A stretch of 64,000 nt of DNA from Microvirga rosea (GTDB lineage: Bacteria > Pseudomonadota > Alphaproteobacteria > Rhizobiales > Beijerinckiaceae), in contig NZ_JAJDOP010000009.1 in assembly GCF_020595095.1 (NCBI RefSeq), positions 1-64,000 of the forward strand, written 5' to 3'. The notes beneath the pieces are model-generated. The model worked only from the letters and a program-made list of their open reading frames with translations. It was not told where the DNA came from and did not search any database. The translations under genes were made by a program, and so were the position numbers. This document shows, one piece after another, positions 16,412-26,012 of the stretch (positions within the stretch are counted from its first letter, which is position 1; each line of letters begins with the position of its first letter).

Positions 16412-19063
16412 ATGAGCGGCGTCAACGAAATCCGGTCGACCTTTCTCGATTACTTCGCCAAGAACGGCCATGAGGTCGTGGCATCGAGCCCCCTCGTGCC
16501 GCGCAACGACCCGACCCTGATGTTCACCAATGCCGGCATGGTGCAGTTCAAGAACGTCTTTACCGGTGCCGAGAAGCGCCCCTATAGCCGCGCGGCGACG
16601 GCGCAGAAATGCGTGCGGGCAGGGGGCAAGCACAACGATCTCGACAACGTGGGCTACACGGCCCGCCACCACACCTTCTTCGAGATGCTCGGCAATTTCT
16701 CGTTCGGCGACTATTTCAAGGATCGGGCGATCGAGCTTGCTTGGAACCTGATCACGAAAGAGTTCGATCTGCCGAAGGACAAGCTCCTCGTCACCGTCTA
16801 TCACGACGACGACGAGGCGGCGAACCTCTGGAAGAAGATCGCCGGCTTCTCGGATTCCAAGATCATCCGCATCCCGACCTCCGACAATTTCTGGCAGATG
16901 GGCGATACCGGCCCCTGCGGCCCGTGCTCGGAAATCTTCATCGACCAGGGCGAGAGCCTGTGGGGCGGCCCTCCGGGAAGCCCCGACGAAGACGGCGACC
17001 GGTTCCTGGAATTCTGGAACCTCGTGTTCATGCAATACGAGCAGATCGAGCCCGGCAACCGCATCGGCCTGCCCAAGCCGTCGATCGACACGGGCATGGG
17101 CCTGGAGCGCATCTCCGCTATTCTGCAGGGTGTTCATTCGAACTACGACACCGACCTTTTCCGCGCCCTCATCGAAGCCGTGGCGCATGCGACCGGCGTC
17201 GCGCCGGAGGGTGACCGCAAGGCTTCGCACCGCGTGATCGCGGATCACCTGAGAACCTCCTGCTTTCTCGTGGCTGACGGCGTGCTGCCGTCGAACGAGG
17301 GCCGCGGTTACGTTCTTCGCCGCATCATGCGCCGCGCCATGCGTCATGCGCAGCTCCTCGGCGCCCGGGATCCGCTCATGTACCGCCTCGTGCCGACGCT
17401 CGTGCGCGAGATGGGACAGGCTTATCCGGAGCTCGTGCGCGCCGAGGCGCTGATCACCGAAACGCTCAAGCTCGAGGAAAGCCGCTTCCGCAAGACCCTG
17501 GAGCGGGGCCTCCTGATCCTCGACGAGGAGACGCGCAGCCTCGACAAGGGCGAGAACCTCTCCGGAGAGACCGCTTTCACCCTCTACGACACCTATGGGT
17601 TCCCTCTCGACCTGACGCAGGACGCGTTGAAGCCGCGGGGAATCGGTGTCGATATGGAGGCGTTCAACGCCGCCATGGAGCGCCAGCGCGAAAAGGCCCG
17701 CGCCGCCTGGTCGGGCTCCGGCGAGGCTGCGACCGAGACCGTGTGGTTCGGAATCAAGGAGCGTGTCGGCGCAACCGAGTTCCTCGGCTACGACACCGAG
17801 ACCGCCGAAGGTCTCGTTCTCGCGCTCCTGAAGGACGGCCGGGAAGTCACCGAGCTCAAGGCCGGCGAGACCGGTCTTGCGGTTCTGAACCAGACCCCTT
17901 TCTACGGCGAGTCCGGCGGGCAGGTCGGCGATACGGGCATCATGCAAGGCGAGGGCGCGCGTGCGCGGGTCACCGGCACCGAGAAGAAGCTCGGCGATCT
18001 TTTCGTCCACCACGTTCTCGTCGAGCACGGAACGCTGAAGCTGAGCCAATCGATGGAGCTCATCGTCGATCATGAGCGCCGCTCGGCCGTGCGCGCCAAC
18101 CATTCGGCCACGCACCTCCTGCACGAGGCCTTGCGCCAGGTGCTGGGCGATCACGTCGCCCAGAAGGGCTCCCTCGTGGCTCCCGACCGTCTGCGCTTTG
18201 ACTTCAGCCATCCCAAGCCCATCGGCGACGACGAGCTGGCGCAGGTCGAGGGCATCGCCAATCGGGTGCTTCTGCAGAACGAGCCCGTGGTCACCAAGTT
18301 GATGGGCGTCGAGGAAGCCATCGAATCCGGCGCTCGCGCGCTCTTCGGCGAAAAATACGGCGATGAGGTTCGCGTCGTCTCCATGGGCAAGGGCGACGGC
18401 AACAGGACTTTTTCGGTCGAACTTTGCGGCGGCACCCATGTGAACCGCACAGGCGATATCGGCTTCATCACCATCGTGTCCGAAAGTGCTGTCGCCGCGG
18501 GAGTGCGTCGTCTCGAAGCCATGACGGGCGATGCCGCCCGCCGCCATCTCGCCGATGAGAGCCGCAAGCTCCGTGAAATCGCGAGTCTTCTCAAAACGCC
18601 TGTGGACGAGGCCTCGGAGCGCCTTACGGCCCTGATCGAAGATCGGCGCCGGCTCGAACGTGAGCTGACCGAGGCGCGCCGGAAGCTCGCCATGGGCGGC
18701 GGTTCCAGCGAGAGCGATCCGGTTCGGGACGTGGGTGGAATCAAGCTCATGGCGCGCGCCGTCTCGGGCGTCGAGATGAAGGACCTCAAGAGCCTCGCCG
18801 ACGAAGGCAAGAAGCGTCTCGGTTCCGGCGTCGTCGCGATCGTCGGCGTGGCCGAGGACGGCAAGGCCGGTATCGTGGTCGGCGTCACCGAAGACCTCAC
18901 GGCGAAAGTCGATGCGGTGAGCCTCGTTCGCGCCGGCGCCGAGAAGCTTGGAGGCAAGGGCGGTGGCGGGCGTCGGGACATGGCGCAGGCCGGCGGACCC
19001 GACGGCGCGCAGGCGGAAGCGGCTCTCGCGGCCGTCGAGGCGGCACTCGCCACGGCGGCATAG
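16412..19063 (+). CDS. alaS: Alanine--tRNA ligase
   Basis: An 883-residue AlaRS with full domain order: class II catalytic core ([14 protein letters not shown], then [14 protein letters not shown] and [12 protein letters not shown]), tRNA-recognition region, editing domain with HxxxH (His564, His568 in [12 protein letters not shown]) and CGGTH (Cys672, His676), and a C-terminal C-Ala domain with a Gly-rich linker ([16 protein letters not shown]). It charges tRNA-Ala and clears mischarged Ser or Gly. ATG 16412 is preferred to TTG 16403. The recA-alaS order is common in Rhizobiales. Internal long frames on the opposite strand are shadows. Confidence 0.98.
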   Translation: MSGVNEIRSTFLDYFAKNGHEVVASSPLVPRNDPTLMFTNAGMVQFKNVFTGAEKRPYSRAATAQKCVRAGGKHNDLDNVGYTARHHTFFEMLGNFSFGDYFKDRAIELAWNLITKEFDLPKDKLLVTVYHDDDEAANLWKKIAGFSDSKIIRIPTSDNFWQMGDTGPCGPCSEIFIDQGESLWGGPPGSPDEDGDRFLEFWNLVFMQYEQIEPGNRIGLPKPSIDTGMGLERISAILQGVHSNYDTDLFRALIEAVAHATGVAPEGDRKASHRVIADHLRTSCFLVADGVLPSNEGRGYVLRRIMRRAMRHAQLLGARDPLMYRLVPTLVREMGQAYPELVRAEALITETLKLEESRFRKTLERGLLILDEETRSLDKGENLSGETAFTLYDTYGFPLDLTQDALKPRGIGVDMEAFNAAMERQREKARAAWSGSGEAATETVWFGIKERVGATEFLGYDTETAEGLVLALLKDGREVTELKAGETGLAVLNQTPFYGESGGQVGDTGIMQGEGARARVTGTEKKLGDLFVHHVLVEHGTLKLSQSMELIVDHERRSAVRANHSATHLLHEALRQVLGDHVAQKGSLVAPDRLRFDFSHPKPIGDDELAQVEGIANRVLLQNEPVVTKLMGVEEAIESGARALFGEKYGDEVRVVSMGKGDGNRTFSVELCGGTHVNRTGDIGFITIVSESAVAAGVRRLEAMTGDAARRHLADESRKLREIASLLKTPVDEASERLTALIEDRRRLERELTEARRKLAMGGGSSESDPVRDVGGIKLMARAVSGVEMKDLKSLADEGKKRLGSGVVAIVGVAEDGKAGIVVGVTEDLTAKVDAVSLVRAGAEKLGGKGGGGRRDMAQAGGPDGAQAEAALAAVEAALATAA

Positions 19064-19074
19064 GGAGGTTTCAC

Positions 19075-20244
19075 GTGTCCCGGGAGCGGAAGCACCCGAC
19101 ACGACGCCGTCTCTACGAGATTCTCGAACGAAGCCGCGTGGATGAACCCATCGTCCACGCGGTTCATGCCGCCCTGATCGTTCTCATCGTGATCAACGTG
19201 GCGGCCGTGGTGCTCGAAAGCGAGCCCGATTTCCGGCACGCCTATCGCGGCCTCTTCATCCTGATCGAGGCCGTCAGCGGGATCCTGTTCACGGTGGAAT
19301 ACGCGGCCCGGCTGTGGTGCGCCCCCGAGCACGCGCCCTGGCGTCAGCTTTCGGCCCGTCGTGCCCGGCTCCGTTGGGCCATGCAGCCGCAATCCATCAT
19401 CGATCTGCTGGCGATCCTCCCCTTCTATCTCGCCTATTGGGATGTGGGAGGCCTCCGGGCTTTTCTATTGCTGAGGCTTTTCCGCTTCTTCAAGCTCGCC
19501 CGTTATTCCCCAGGCCTGACGAGCCTCATGGAAGCGATCTATTCCGAGCGCCGCGCTCTCATCGCCTGCGGCGTCATCCTGCTCGGCGTGATGCTTCTGG
19601 CGGCGTCCGCCATGAACTTCGCCGAACGGGATGTGCAGCCCGAAAAGTTCGGCACGATCCTCAACGCGATGTATTGGGCGATCATCACTCTGACGACGGT
19701 CGGGTATGGCGATGTCGTGCCCGTCACTCCGTTCGGACGCATGATCGCCGGACTGACCGCTGTAGCAGGGCTGGTGATGCTCGCCCTCCCGGTCGGCATC
19801 ATCGCGAGTGCGTTCTCGCGGGAGATCCATCGCCGGGATTTCATCGTCACCTGGAGCATGGTGGCGCGGGTGCCGCTCTTTTCGGATCTGAGCGTGGACG
19901 AAGTCGCTTCCATCATGCACCGGCTGCGCTCGCAAAGCTGTTCTCCTGGAGAAATCATCGTCCACAAGGGCGAGCATGCCCACGCGGTGTACCTGATCGC
20001 TTCAGGCGAGGTGGAGGTCGTTGTTCCGGGCGAGGATGTCCGCCTCGGGCCGGGAGACTTCTTCGGGGAGCATGGCGTTCTGGAACGCCGCCGCCGCACC
20101 GTCACCGTTCGCGCCGTGACACCTTGCAAGCTTCTTGTTCTCGACGCCGACGATCTGCATCAGCTGATCGCGGAAAATCCCGCAATGGCACGCCATATCG
20201 GGCAAAAGATGGAAGAGCGCCGCAACGGGCGTGAAGCCGTGTGA
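19075..20244 (+). CDS. Cyclic-nucleotide-binding potassium channel (MloK1-like ion transporter)
   Basis: A 389-residue channel with six membrane helices, an S4-like helix carrying basic residues every third position (Arg134, Arg137, Lys140, Arg143 in LRAFLLLRLFRFFKLARYS), the potassium filter TTVGYGD (207-213) and a C-terminal cyclic-nucleotide-binding domain (about 265-380) with a phosphate-binding-cassette-like FFGEHGVLERRRRTVTVRA. Such channels gate potassium flow in response to cAMP or cGMP, as in MloK1 from Mesorhizobium. GTG start 12 bp after alaS, so probably co-transcribed with it. The cassette has extra arginines compared with the usual RTA motif. Confidence 0.85.
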   Translation: MSRERKHPTRRRLYEILERSRVDEPIVHAVHAALIVLIVINVAAVVLESEPDFRHAYRGLFILIEAVSGILFTVEYAARLWCAPEHAPWRQLSARRARLRWAMQPQSIIDLLAILPFYLAYWDVGGLRAFLLLRLFRFFKLARYSPGLTSLMEAIYSERRALIACGVILLGVMLLAASAMNFAERDVQPEKFGTILNAMYWAIITLTTVGYGDVVPVTPFGRMIAGLTAVAGLVMLALPVGIIASAFSREIHRRDFIVTWSMVARVPLFSDLSVDEVASIMHRLRSQSCSPGEIIVHKGEHAHAVYLIASGEVEVVVPGEDVRLGPGDFFGEHGVLERRRRTVTVRAVTPCKLLVLDADDLHQLIAENPAMARHIGQKMEERRNGREAV

Positions 20245-20349
20245 CGTGCGAGAACGCGCCGTCACAGGAATCGGGCGTTGAAAACGGGTCGTGTCCCATC
20301 TGGAATTTTCGCAATCCTTCCGGCGTTCAAACCAGACAGGATTTCGTCC

Positions 20350-21114
20350 ATGACAAGTCTCACCGACAAGACCGCGATCGTTACCGGAGCAAGCTCCGGA
20401 ATCGGCTATGCCACCGCGAAACTTTTTGCCCGCGAGGGAGCAAACGTCATCGTGATCGCACGGCGTGCCGACGTGCTCGACCAACTGGTGCGCGAAATCG
20501 AAGGATCGGGCGGCAAGGCCGTCGCGATTGCAGGGGACGTGCGCGAGGAATCCCTGGCGCGGCATTCGGTGGAAACGGCCATCGATCGCTTCGGCGGTCT
20601 CGACGTGGCGTTCAACAACGCGGGCGTCAACGGAGAGATGGGACCGACGCCCAACGTCTCCCTTGAAGGCTGGAACGAGGCGCTCGCGGTTAATCTCACC
20701 GCCGCGTTCCTTGGTGCGAAGTACCAGATTCCCGCCATGGCGGCGCGGGGCGGCGGCTCCGTCATCTTCACCTCGACCTTCGTCGGTCATACGGTGGGAA
20801 TGCCCGGTGCGGCGTCCTATGCTGCGAGCAAATCCGGATTGATCGGCCTGACACAGGCTCTCGCGGCGGAGTTCGGGCCCCAGGGCGTCCGGGTGAATGC
20901 GTTGCTTCCGGGCGGTACGGACACCCCGATGGCCGAGGCCTGGATGAGCACGCCCGAGGCGAAGTCCTTCGTGGAGGGGCTCCATGCCCTCAAGCGTCTG
21001 GCGCGCCCGGAGGAGATCGCCCGTTCCGCGCTTTATCTGGCCTCCGATGCATCGAGCTTCACGAGCGGCAGCGCTCTCCTGGCCGACGGGGGCGTGTCCA
21101 TCAACAGAACCTGA
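20350..21114 (+). CDS. SDR family oxidoreductase
   Basis: A 254-residue classical short-chain dehydrogenase: TGASSGIG (12-19), NNAGVNG, and catalytic Ser142, Tyr157 and Lys161 (SYAASKSG). The ending SFTSGSALLADGGVSINRT matches the FabG-like subgroup. It oxidises or reduces a hydroxyl or keto group with NAD(P)(H); the substrate is not predictable. ATG 20350 with AGGA 8 bp upstream is chosen; an upstream in-frame TTG/ATG region from 20278 lacks family similarity. Confidence 0.9.
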   Translation: MTSLTDKTAIVTGASSGIGYATAKLFAREGANVIVIARRADVLDQLVREIEGSGGKAVAIAGDVREESLARHSVETAIDRFGGLDVAFNNAGVNGEMGPTPNVSLEGWNEALAVNLTAAFLGAKYQIPAMAARGGGSVIFTSTFVGHTVGMPGAASYAASKSGLIGLTQALAAEFGPQGVRVNALLPGGTDTPMAEAWMSTPEAKSFVEGLHALKRLARPEEIARSALYLASDASSFTSGSALLADGGVSINRT

Positions 21115-21140
21115 CCTCGGTTTACCGGCGGCCCGGCCCG

Positions 21141-21608
21141 TCAGTCGTGATCCGGATGCTGATAGGACACCATCGCGGCCAGTTCCTCAGGTGGTGTTCC
21201 GTCTTCCGTTCGCTCCCCCGGAAGGGTGTGAAGATGCTCGAAGGCCGGCAGCCGGTTCTCGATACCGTATTGGATTTCGGGCTGGATACGCTCCGGCTCG
21301 TCGAGGCTTCCAATCGAAACGGTGATCCGGTTGCCGCGCAGATAGCGATAGGTGAGGGGCGTGCCGCAATCCCGGCAGAAGCCGCGTTCAGCTGCCGATG
21401 AACTGCGGAAGATGCTTGGCGCGCCTTTCGTCCAGACGAGATCTTGCATCTCGATCCCTGTCAAGGCCGCGAAATAGTTCCCGAAGGCCTTTTGGCACAT
21501 GCGGCAATGGCAGATGCTGGCGTGGGTCGGCTCCGATTGCAGCGCATAGCGCACGGCGCCGCATTGGCAGCCTCCGGTCATGACGGGACGAGAGTGTTGT
21601 TCCGACAC
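21141..21608 (-). CDS. GFA family (glutathione-dependent formaldehyde-activating-like) protein
   Basis: A 155-residue protein with the zinc-binding cysteines of the GFA/CENP-V fold: GGCQCGAVRY, CHCRMCQKAF and CRDCGTPLTYRY. Named after the Gfa enzyme that was proposed to speed formaldehyde-glutathione adduct formation, but most family members have unknown substrates. Converges on the SDR gene and is followed upstream by a small hypothetical gene on the same strand. Confidence 0.88.
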   Translation of the reverse strand: MSEQHSRPVMTGGCQCGAVRYALQSEPTHASICHCRMCQKAFGNYFAALTGIEMQDLVWTKGAPSIFRSSSAAERGFCRDCGTPLTYRYLRGNRITVSIGSLDEPERIQPEIQYGIENRLPAFEHLHTLPGERTEDGTPPEELAAMVSYQHPDHD

Positions 21609-21659
21609 GCGGTGATCCTCCTCGGCGGCTCTCCGCCGTCTTGTCTCTACATATCAGCT

Positions 21660-21845
21660 TCAGGGTGCGGATGGCGTAATGGCCGCTTCGAGCTCTTCAA
21701 CGGTCACGCCCGTCTTCTGGGCCAGAGCGCGAAGGGTCGCCTGATGATCCCAGGGCCTTTCGCCGCGCCGGGCCTCGTCGAACAGACGGCGGTATTCCCG
21801 AATGGCATAATCCAGGGAGCTTTCGGGAGGGACGTTGTTGGTCAT
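21660..21845 (-). CDS. Small hypothetical protein
   Basis: Sixty-one residues, MTNNVPPESSLDYAIREYRR at the start and a helical ATLRALAQKTGVTVEELEAAI segment that could be a small helix-turn-helix-like bundle. An AAGGA about 9 bp before the ATG supports translation. It lies 51 bp upstream of the GFA gene on the same strand. No family recognised. Confidence 0.6.
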   Translation of the reverse strand: MTNNVPPESSLDYAIREYRRLFDEARRGERPWDHQATLRALAQKTGVTVEELEAAITPSAP

Positions 21846-22031
21846 GCGCGCAGATCCTTGTTCTCGGGGAACTGAATTTGGAGCACCGCTCTATTCAGAC
21901 AAGGATTATACGGGATGACCGACTGCTGATCCGGCGGATCGCCGCTATGAAATGGGAATGCTTGGGCGTCGGCAGGGTGTAGGGTCAGGGCATGAAAATG
22001 TCTCGCAAGCCCTGACCGATGGAATGATGCG

Positions 22032-22046
22032 GCGCGTCCGACGCGC
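22032..22046. repeat. Palindromic repeat GCGCGTCCGACGCGC, copy 1
   Basis: An interrupted palindrome just 3' of icd (minus strand), identical over 15 bp to the copy at 61684-61698 and 13 of 15 at 62552-62564. On the icd transcript it could fold as a short hairpin, but there is no T-run for termination. Confidence 0.6.
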
Positions 22047-22060
22047 CGCGGAACGGCTAC

Positions 22061-23275
22061 TTAGGCCGACATCGCCTTCTTGAGGTTCTCGTCGATCTTG
22101 TCGAGGAAGCCGGTGGTGGAGAGCCACTTCTGCTCGGCACCGACGAGGAGAGCGAGGTCTTTCGTCATGTAGCCGGATTCCACGGTGTCCACGCAGACCT
22201 TCTCGAGAGTCGCGGCGAACTTGGCGAGCTCCGCATTGTCGTCGAGCTTGGCGCGGTGGGCGAGGCCACGGGTCCAGGCGAAGATCGACGCGATGGAGTT
22301 GGTCGAGGTCTCCTTGCCCTTCTGGTGCTCGCGATAGTGGCGGGTCACGGTGCCGTGGGCCGCTTCCGCCTCGACCGTCTTGCCGTCCGGCGTCATCAGC
22401 ACGGAGGTCATGAGGCCGAGGGAGCCGAAGCCCTGCGCGACGGTGTCCGACTGGACGTCGCCGTCGTAGTTCTTACAGGCCCAAACATAGCCACCGGACC
22501 ACTTGAGGGCCGAAGCCACCATGTCGTCGATCAGGCGGTGCTCATAGGTGATGCCGGCAGCATCGAACTTCGCCTTGAACTCGTTCTGGTAGACTTCCTC
22601 GAAGATGTCCTTGAAGCGGCCGTCATAGGCCTTGAGGATGGTGTTCTTCGTGGAAAGGTAGACCGGATACTTGCGGTTCAGGCCGTAATTCATCGAGGCG
22701 CGGGCGAACTCGCGGATCGACTCGTCGAGGTTGTACATGCCCATGGCGACGCCGGCATCCGGGAACTTGAAGATTTCCTTCTCGATGACCGTGCCGTCTT
22801 CGCCTTCGAACTTCATGGTCAAACGGCCCTTGCCGGGCACCTTGAAGTCGGTGGCCTTGTACTGATCGCCGAAGGCGTGACGGCCGACGATGATCGGCTG
22901 GGTCCAGCCCGGAACGAGGCGCGGCACGTTCTTGCAGATGATGGGCTCGCGGAAGATCACGCCGCCGAGGATGTTGCGGATCGTGCCGTTCGGCGACTTC
23001 CACATCTCCTTCAGGTTGAATTCCTTCACGCGGGCTTCGTCCGGCGTGATGGTGGCGCACTTCACGCCGACGCCGTACTTCTTGATCGCCTCGGCAGCCT
23101 CCACCGTCACCTTGTCATTGGTCGCATCCCGGTGCTCGACGCCCAGGTCGTAGTACTTGAGGTCGATGTCGAGATAGGGGTGGATCAGCTTTTCTTTGAT
23201 GAAGTGCCAAATAATACGGGTCATCTCATCGCCGTCGAGCTCGACGACCGGATTGGCAACCTTGATCTTCGCCAT
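22061..23275 (-). CDS. icd: NADP-dependent isocitrate dehydrogenase
   Basis: A 404-residue enzyme of the eukaryotic-like homodimeric class: [20 protein letters not shown] near the start, substrate residues in [12 protein letters not shown], the metal-binding [28 protein letters not shown] block, and [19 protein letters not shown] toward the C-terminus. It converts isocitrate to 2-oxoglutarate in the TCA cycle with NADP. Upstream the intergenic region is only 111 bp to the next gene. Length and motifs are complete. Confidence 0.97.
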   Translation of the reverse strand: MAKIKVANPVVELDGDEMTRIIWHFIKEKLIHPYLDIDLKYYDLGVEHRDATNDKVTVEAAEAIKKYGVGVKCATITPDEARVKEFNLKEMWKSPNGTIRNILGGVIFREPIICKNVPRLVPGWTQPIIVGRHAFGDQYKATDFKVPGKGRLTMKFEGEDGTVIEKEIFKFPDAGVAMGMYNLDESIREFARASMNYGLNRKYPVYLSTKNTILKAYDGRFKDIFEEVYQNEFKAKFDAAGITYEHRLIDDMVASALKWSGGYVWACKNYDGDVQSDTVAQGFGSLGLMTSVLMTPDGKTVEAEAAHGTVTRHYREHQKGKETSTNSIASIFAWTRGLAHRAKLDDNAELAKFAATLEKVCVDTVESGYMTKDLALLVGAEQKWLSTTGFLDKIDENLKKAMSA

Positions 23276-23386
23276 GATCTCACCTTGCGCTTGAATCGGG
23301 AAAGTCGCCTGCCGGGCGGCAGACGTCGTGGCGCGGGCTATAGCGCGACTAGGCTCAGGGGGGAAGGGTCGACTTTCGGCGGGAAC

Positions 23387-23773
23387 TCAGCGCTTTGCCG
23401 CCCGGGCACGGGGGCGCTGCGGCTCGACGCAAGGGGTGGCACTGAACAGGGAATTGGCGGTGGCGGCCTTGCTGCGGAGAGATTCGTCGGTCCGAGGGCT
23501 TTTAATGAGCCCGGCGGTCGACTTCAGAAAAGCCCGGTCGCAGGCGCAGGCGTTCCGGCCGAGACGCTCATAGCAGAGGTCGTGGGCCCGGCAGGCCGCA
23601 TCGAGGGCATCGACCGGAGCCTCGCGGTTCTGGTCCCCCAGGCCGCACCAGTGGCCATGAAACAAGGGAGCGGGCGGTTCCGCCGCCGGAGCGTTCACGG
23701 GCGCGGCTGACGTCGCGCCGGCTGCGAAGAGCAGAAAGCCAAGGGCAGCCGGCAGGAGAAGCAGCCGAGACAT
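23387..23773 (-). CDS. Secreted phospholipase A2-like protein
   Basis: A 128-residue protein with a clear signal peptide (LLLLPAALGFLLFAAGATSAA, cleavage near residue 23-24). The mature part carries a calcium-loop-like HWCGLGDQ (about 41-48) and the PLA2 active-site pattern DAACRAHDLCYE (Cys61, His64, Asp65, Cys67) with further cysteines CACD. In secreted PLA2 enzymes the His-Asp pair and calcium loop cleave the sn-2 ester of phospholipids. ATG 23773 with GGAG 9 bp upstream is preferred to an extended frame starting at 23866. The C-terminus is basic and short; no neighbour suggests an export route beyond Sec. Confidence 0.7.
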   Translation of the reverse strand: MSRLLLLPAALGFLLFAAGATSAAPVNAPAAEPPAPLFHGHWCGLGDQNREAPVDALDAACRAHDLCYERLGRNACACDRAFLKSTAGLIKSPRTDESLRSKAATANSLFSATPCVEPQRPRARAAKR

Positions 23774-24027
23774 CGGGCGGGACTCCGTAAAGACGGGATG
23801 ATCGGAAAATAGTCGGACGACCTGAAAAATGACGAACCTGTTGGGAAGTTCCGATAAACCCGCCAAGCTCTATGCTCTCGTGTGCTGCCGCACCGCCTTC
23901 CGAGCTCGGCTGTTATGAATTTGTGCACAGCCCAGACTACCTAACGTAATATCGCTTGACTCCTGAGATGATATTTTATTTTGGATCACCTGGGCTATTT
24001 TGCTGAACTTCATACGGGGAGCTGACA

Positions 24028-24321
24028 ATGCGTCTTGCCATCATCATCGGAATCGGCGTCACCGCCATGGCTCTGGCTGGCTGCCAGACGTCGGAACAAT
24101 CCATGGCCAACGCTCAGAACGTCTGCATCGAGTCGGGCCTGAAGCCTGGCACGCGTGCCTATGAGCGCTGCACCAACGCCAACTTCCGCAACAACGTTGC
24201 TCAGTCGAACCAGGCTGCGTCGCAGGTTGCGGTCGGCACGGCTGTCGGCGTCCTCGGCGGTGCCGCCATCGGCGCTGCTGCCGCTCGTCCGCACTACTAC
24301 TGCGGCTGGGGCTGCTGGTAA
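24028..24321 (+). CDS. Small glycine-rich lipoprotein
   Basis: Ninety-seven residues with an N-terminal lipobox MALAGC (Cys19), a CIESGLKPGTRAYERC segment with two cysteines, and an AVGTAVGVLGGAAIGAAAA glycine-alanine stretch resembling glycine-zipper membrane segments of small outer-membrane lipoproteins. It ends with aromatic-rich HYYCGWGCW. GGAG sits 6 bp before the ATG and a strong terminator follows, so it is a monocistronic gene. Function unknown. Confidence 0.75.
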   Translation: MRLAIIIGIGVTAMALAGCQTSEQSMANAQNVCIESGLKPGTRAYERCTNANFRNNVAQSNQAASQVAVGTAVGVLGGAAIGAAAARPHYYCGWGCW

Positions 24322-24375
24322 GCGTCCAATAGCGGTCTGAAAGACGAATTGTCGTCTTAAAGGTCCTGAAATTCG

Positions 24376-24411
24376 AGCCCTTCCCCGAAATCTCGGTGGA
24401 AGGGCTTTTTT
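24376..24411 (+). terminator. Intrinsic terminator after the small lipoprotein gene
   Basis: Stem AGCCCTTCC / GGAAGGGCT with a 13-nt loop, followed by six T, 55 bp after the lipoprotein stop. Confidence 0.9.
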
Positions 24412-24430
24412 GTACGCCGCTGCGGCGGCT

Positions 24431-24850
24431 TCAAGCCAGGATCTTCTTCATGGAGGGAGCAGGGTGGAACTCGAAGCCGATCCGTTCATAGAAGGGAATG
24501 GCGTCTTTTCTTGCGTCCAGGAATACGGATGACATGCCGCGAGAGCGAGCCTCTTTTTCGGCGAAAGTCATCAACGAGCGTCCCGCGCCTGTCGTTCGGC
24601 AAGAGGTATCGACCACCAGATCATCCACATGCAGATGCGACCCACGCGCAAGCGTGTGCACGGGCCTCATTCCCATCACGCCGATCAAGCGACCGTCGTC
24701 AAAGGCCCCCACAAGCTCGTACCCTGAATAGGTTTGCCGGCGAACGCGCTCTATGAACACGTCTTCCTGCAAGTTACGTAGTTGAGCAATGATCGGGTAC
24801 GCGGCTGGCCATTCGTCCGGCGACAGTCGCCTGACAACTACTGAATTCAT
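24431..24850 (-). CDS. GNAT family N-acetyltransferase
   Basis: A 139-residue acyl-CoA-dependent acetyltransferase. HVDDLVVDTSCRTTGAGRSLM contains the acetyl-CoA pyrophosphate loop (R-x-x-G-x-G/A), followed by FLDARKDAIPFYERIGFEF, the usual beta6-alpha4 signature. Substrate unknown. Stands alone between a terminator and a methyltransferase gene. Confidence 0.88.
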   Translation of the reverse strand: MNSVVVRRLSPDEWPAAYPIIAQLRNLQEDVFIERVRRQTYSGYELVGAFDDGRLIGVMGMRPVHTLARGSHLHVDDLVVDTSCRTTGAGRSLMTFAEKEARSRGMSSVFLDARKDAIPFYERIGFEFHPAPSMKKILA

Positions 24851-25218
24851 GAGCTTCCCCTTGGTTTATGGCACCATGTCGCTGAATGAAACCCGGCAAT
24901 ATCGTCCCGCTGGCTGCCCTTCATAAGAAGAGCGCATCTGTCTTTCGTACCGGGGCATGCCTGAGCCTAGCCGCATGTTCGTGAATTGACACCCCTCGTT
25001 CGAGCGGGGAAATAGTTCGAGGTGTTTCGTCGCGTGGCTGGAGAAGGGCCTGCTCCCGCATGACACCGTATTACAGCTATTCATGATCGCTCTCGTTGGC
25101 TTAGCGCTGAACAATCGGCCTTGGTCTGTGCCCCGTGGCCTTGGTACGACATTCCATTGACTTCGATCCCGGTCCCACGACATCCCTTCGGCTGCGTCCC
25201 GCCTTTTCGAGAGCCTCC
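24851..25218. other. Intergenic region, 368 bp, no recognised feature
   Basis: Divergent spacing between the GNAT gene and the TrmJ-type gene. A 105-codon minus-strand frame (24866-25183) has no Shine-Dalgarno and no recognisable domain and is treated as chance. No hairpin or convincing promoter was found. Confidence 0.5.
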
Positions 25219-25953
25219 ATGCATCACCCCGTCATCATTCTCGTGGAACCGCAACTTGCCGAGAACATCGGCATGGTGGCTCGCGCCATGGCGAATTTCT
25301 GCCTGTCGGAACTGCGCCTCGTAGCGCCGCGCAACGGGTGGCCGAAAAAAGGGGCTCATTCGGCGGCTTCCGGTGCGACGCATATCCTCGAGAACGCGAA
25401 GCTTTTCGCGACGGCGCGGGAGGCGATCGCCGATCTCCACTATGTTCTGGCGACGACGGCCCGGGAGCGCGGCCAGATGAAGCGCGTCTTCGGCCCGGAT
25501 GCCGCCATGGGGGAGGCGCAGGCGCGGATCGCGGCGGGGCAGGGGGTTGGGGTCCTGTTCGGGCGCGAGCGGACCGGGCTGGAGAATGACGAAATTTCGC
25601 TGGCCGATGCCATCGTGACCTTTCCGGTCGACCCGAAATTCTCGTCCCTCAATCTCGCGCAGGCGGTGCTCCTCATGTCCTATGAATGGCAGCGCCGGGC
25701 AACCGGCGGAGCGCTTCCCTTCGCCGGAGGGCAGCAGGCTCCGCCCGCCCCGCGGGAAATGCTCGTCTCGTTCTTCGACTATATCGAGACCGAACTCGAG
25801 GCAGTGAATTTCTACCCGGAAGACAAGAAGCCGATCATGGCGCGCAACATGCGTGACATTCTCCACCGCCTTGAGCTTTCCGAGCAGGACGTACGGACCC
25901 TTCGGGGAGCGATTCGTGCCCTTGCGGAAGGACGTCGCTTGAGAAACCGTTAA
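25219..25953 (+). CDS. RNA methyltransferase of the SPOUT class, TrmJ-like
   Basis: A 244-residue SPOUT methyltransferase: VIILVEPQLAENIGMVARAM at the start, LATTARERGQ, and the SAM-binding trefoil-knot motifs GVLFGRERTGLENDEI and FSSLNLAQAVLLMSYEW. TrmJ methylates the ribose at position 32 of certain tRNAs; the N-terminal domain fits that group, although close relatives act on rRNA. The C-terminal helix bundle about residues 175-244 is present. ATG 25219 is chosen where conservation begins; an in-frame start at 25135 would add 28 unconserved residues. Confidence 0.88.
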   Translation: MHHPVIILVEPQLAENIGMVARAMANFCLSELRLVAPRNGWPKKGAHSAASGATHILENAKLFATAREAIADLHYVLATTARERGQMKRVFGPDAAMGEAQARIAAGQGVGVLFGRERTGLENDEISLADAIVTFPVDPKFSSLNLAQAVLLMSYEWQRRATGGALPFAGGQQAPPAPREMLVSFFDYIETELEAVNFYPEDKKPIMARNMRDILHRLELSEQDVRTLRGAIRALAEGRRLRNR

Positions 25954-26012
25954 AGTTCCTATGTTTATATGGGGTGAGCGAAGTCCTCGCTCGTGGATCA
26001 TCCCAGAGACGC

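Noticed and set aside
16373..19102. 909-codon minus-strand frame opposite alaS
   Set aside because: Shadow of alaS created by high GC; no start signal or domain, whereas alaS motifs are complete.
23951..23982. TTGACT promoter-like hexamer before the small lipoprotein gene
   Set aside because: No acceptable -10 at 16-18 bp spacing.
24866..25183. 105-codon minus-strand frame upstream of the GNAT gene
   Set aside because: No Shine-Dalgarno, no domain, and composition is not like the neighbours' coding sequence.
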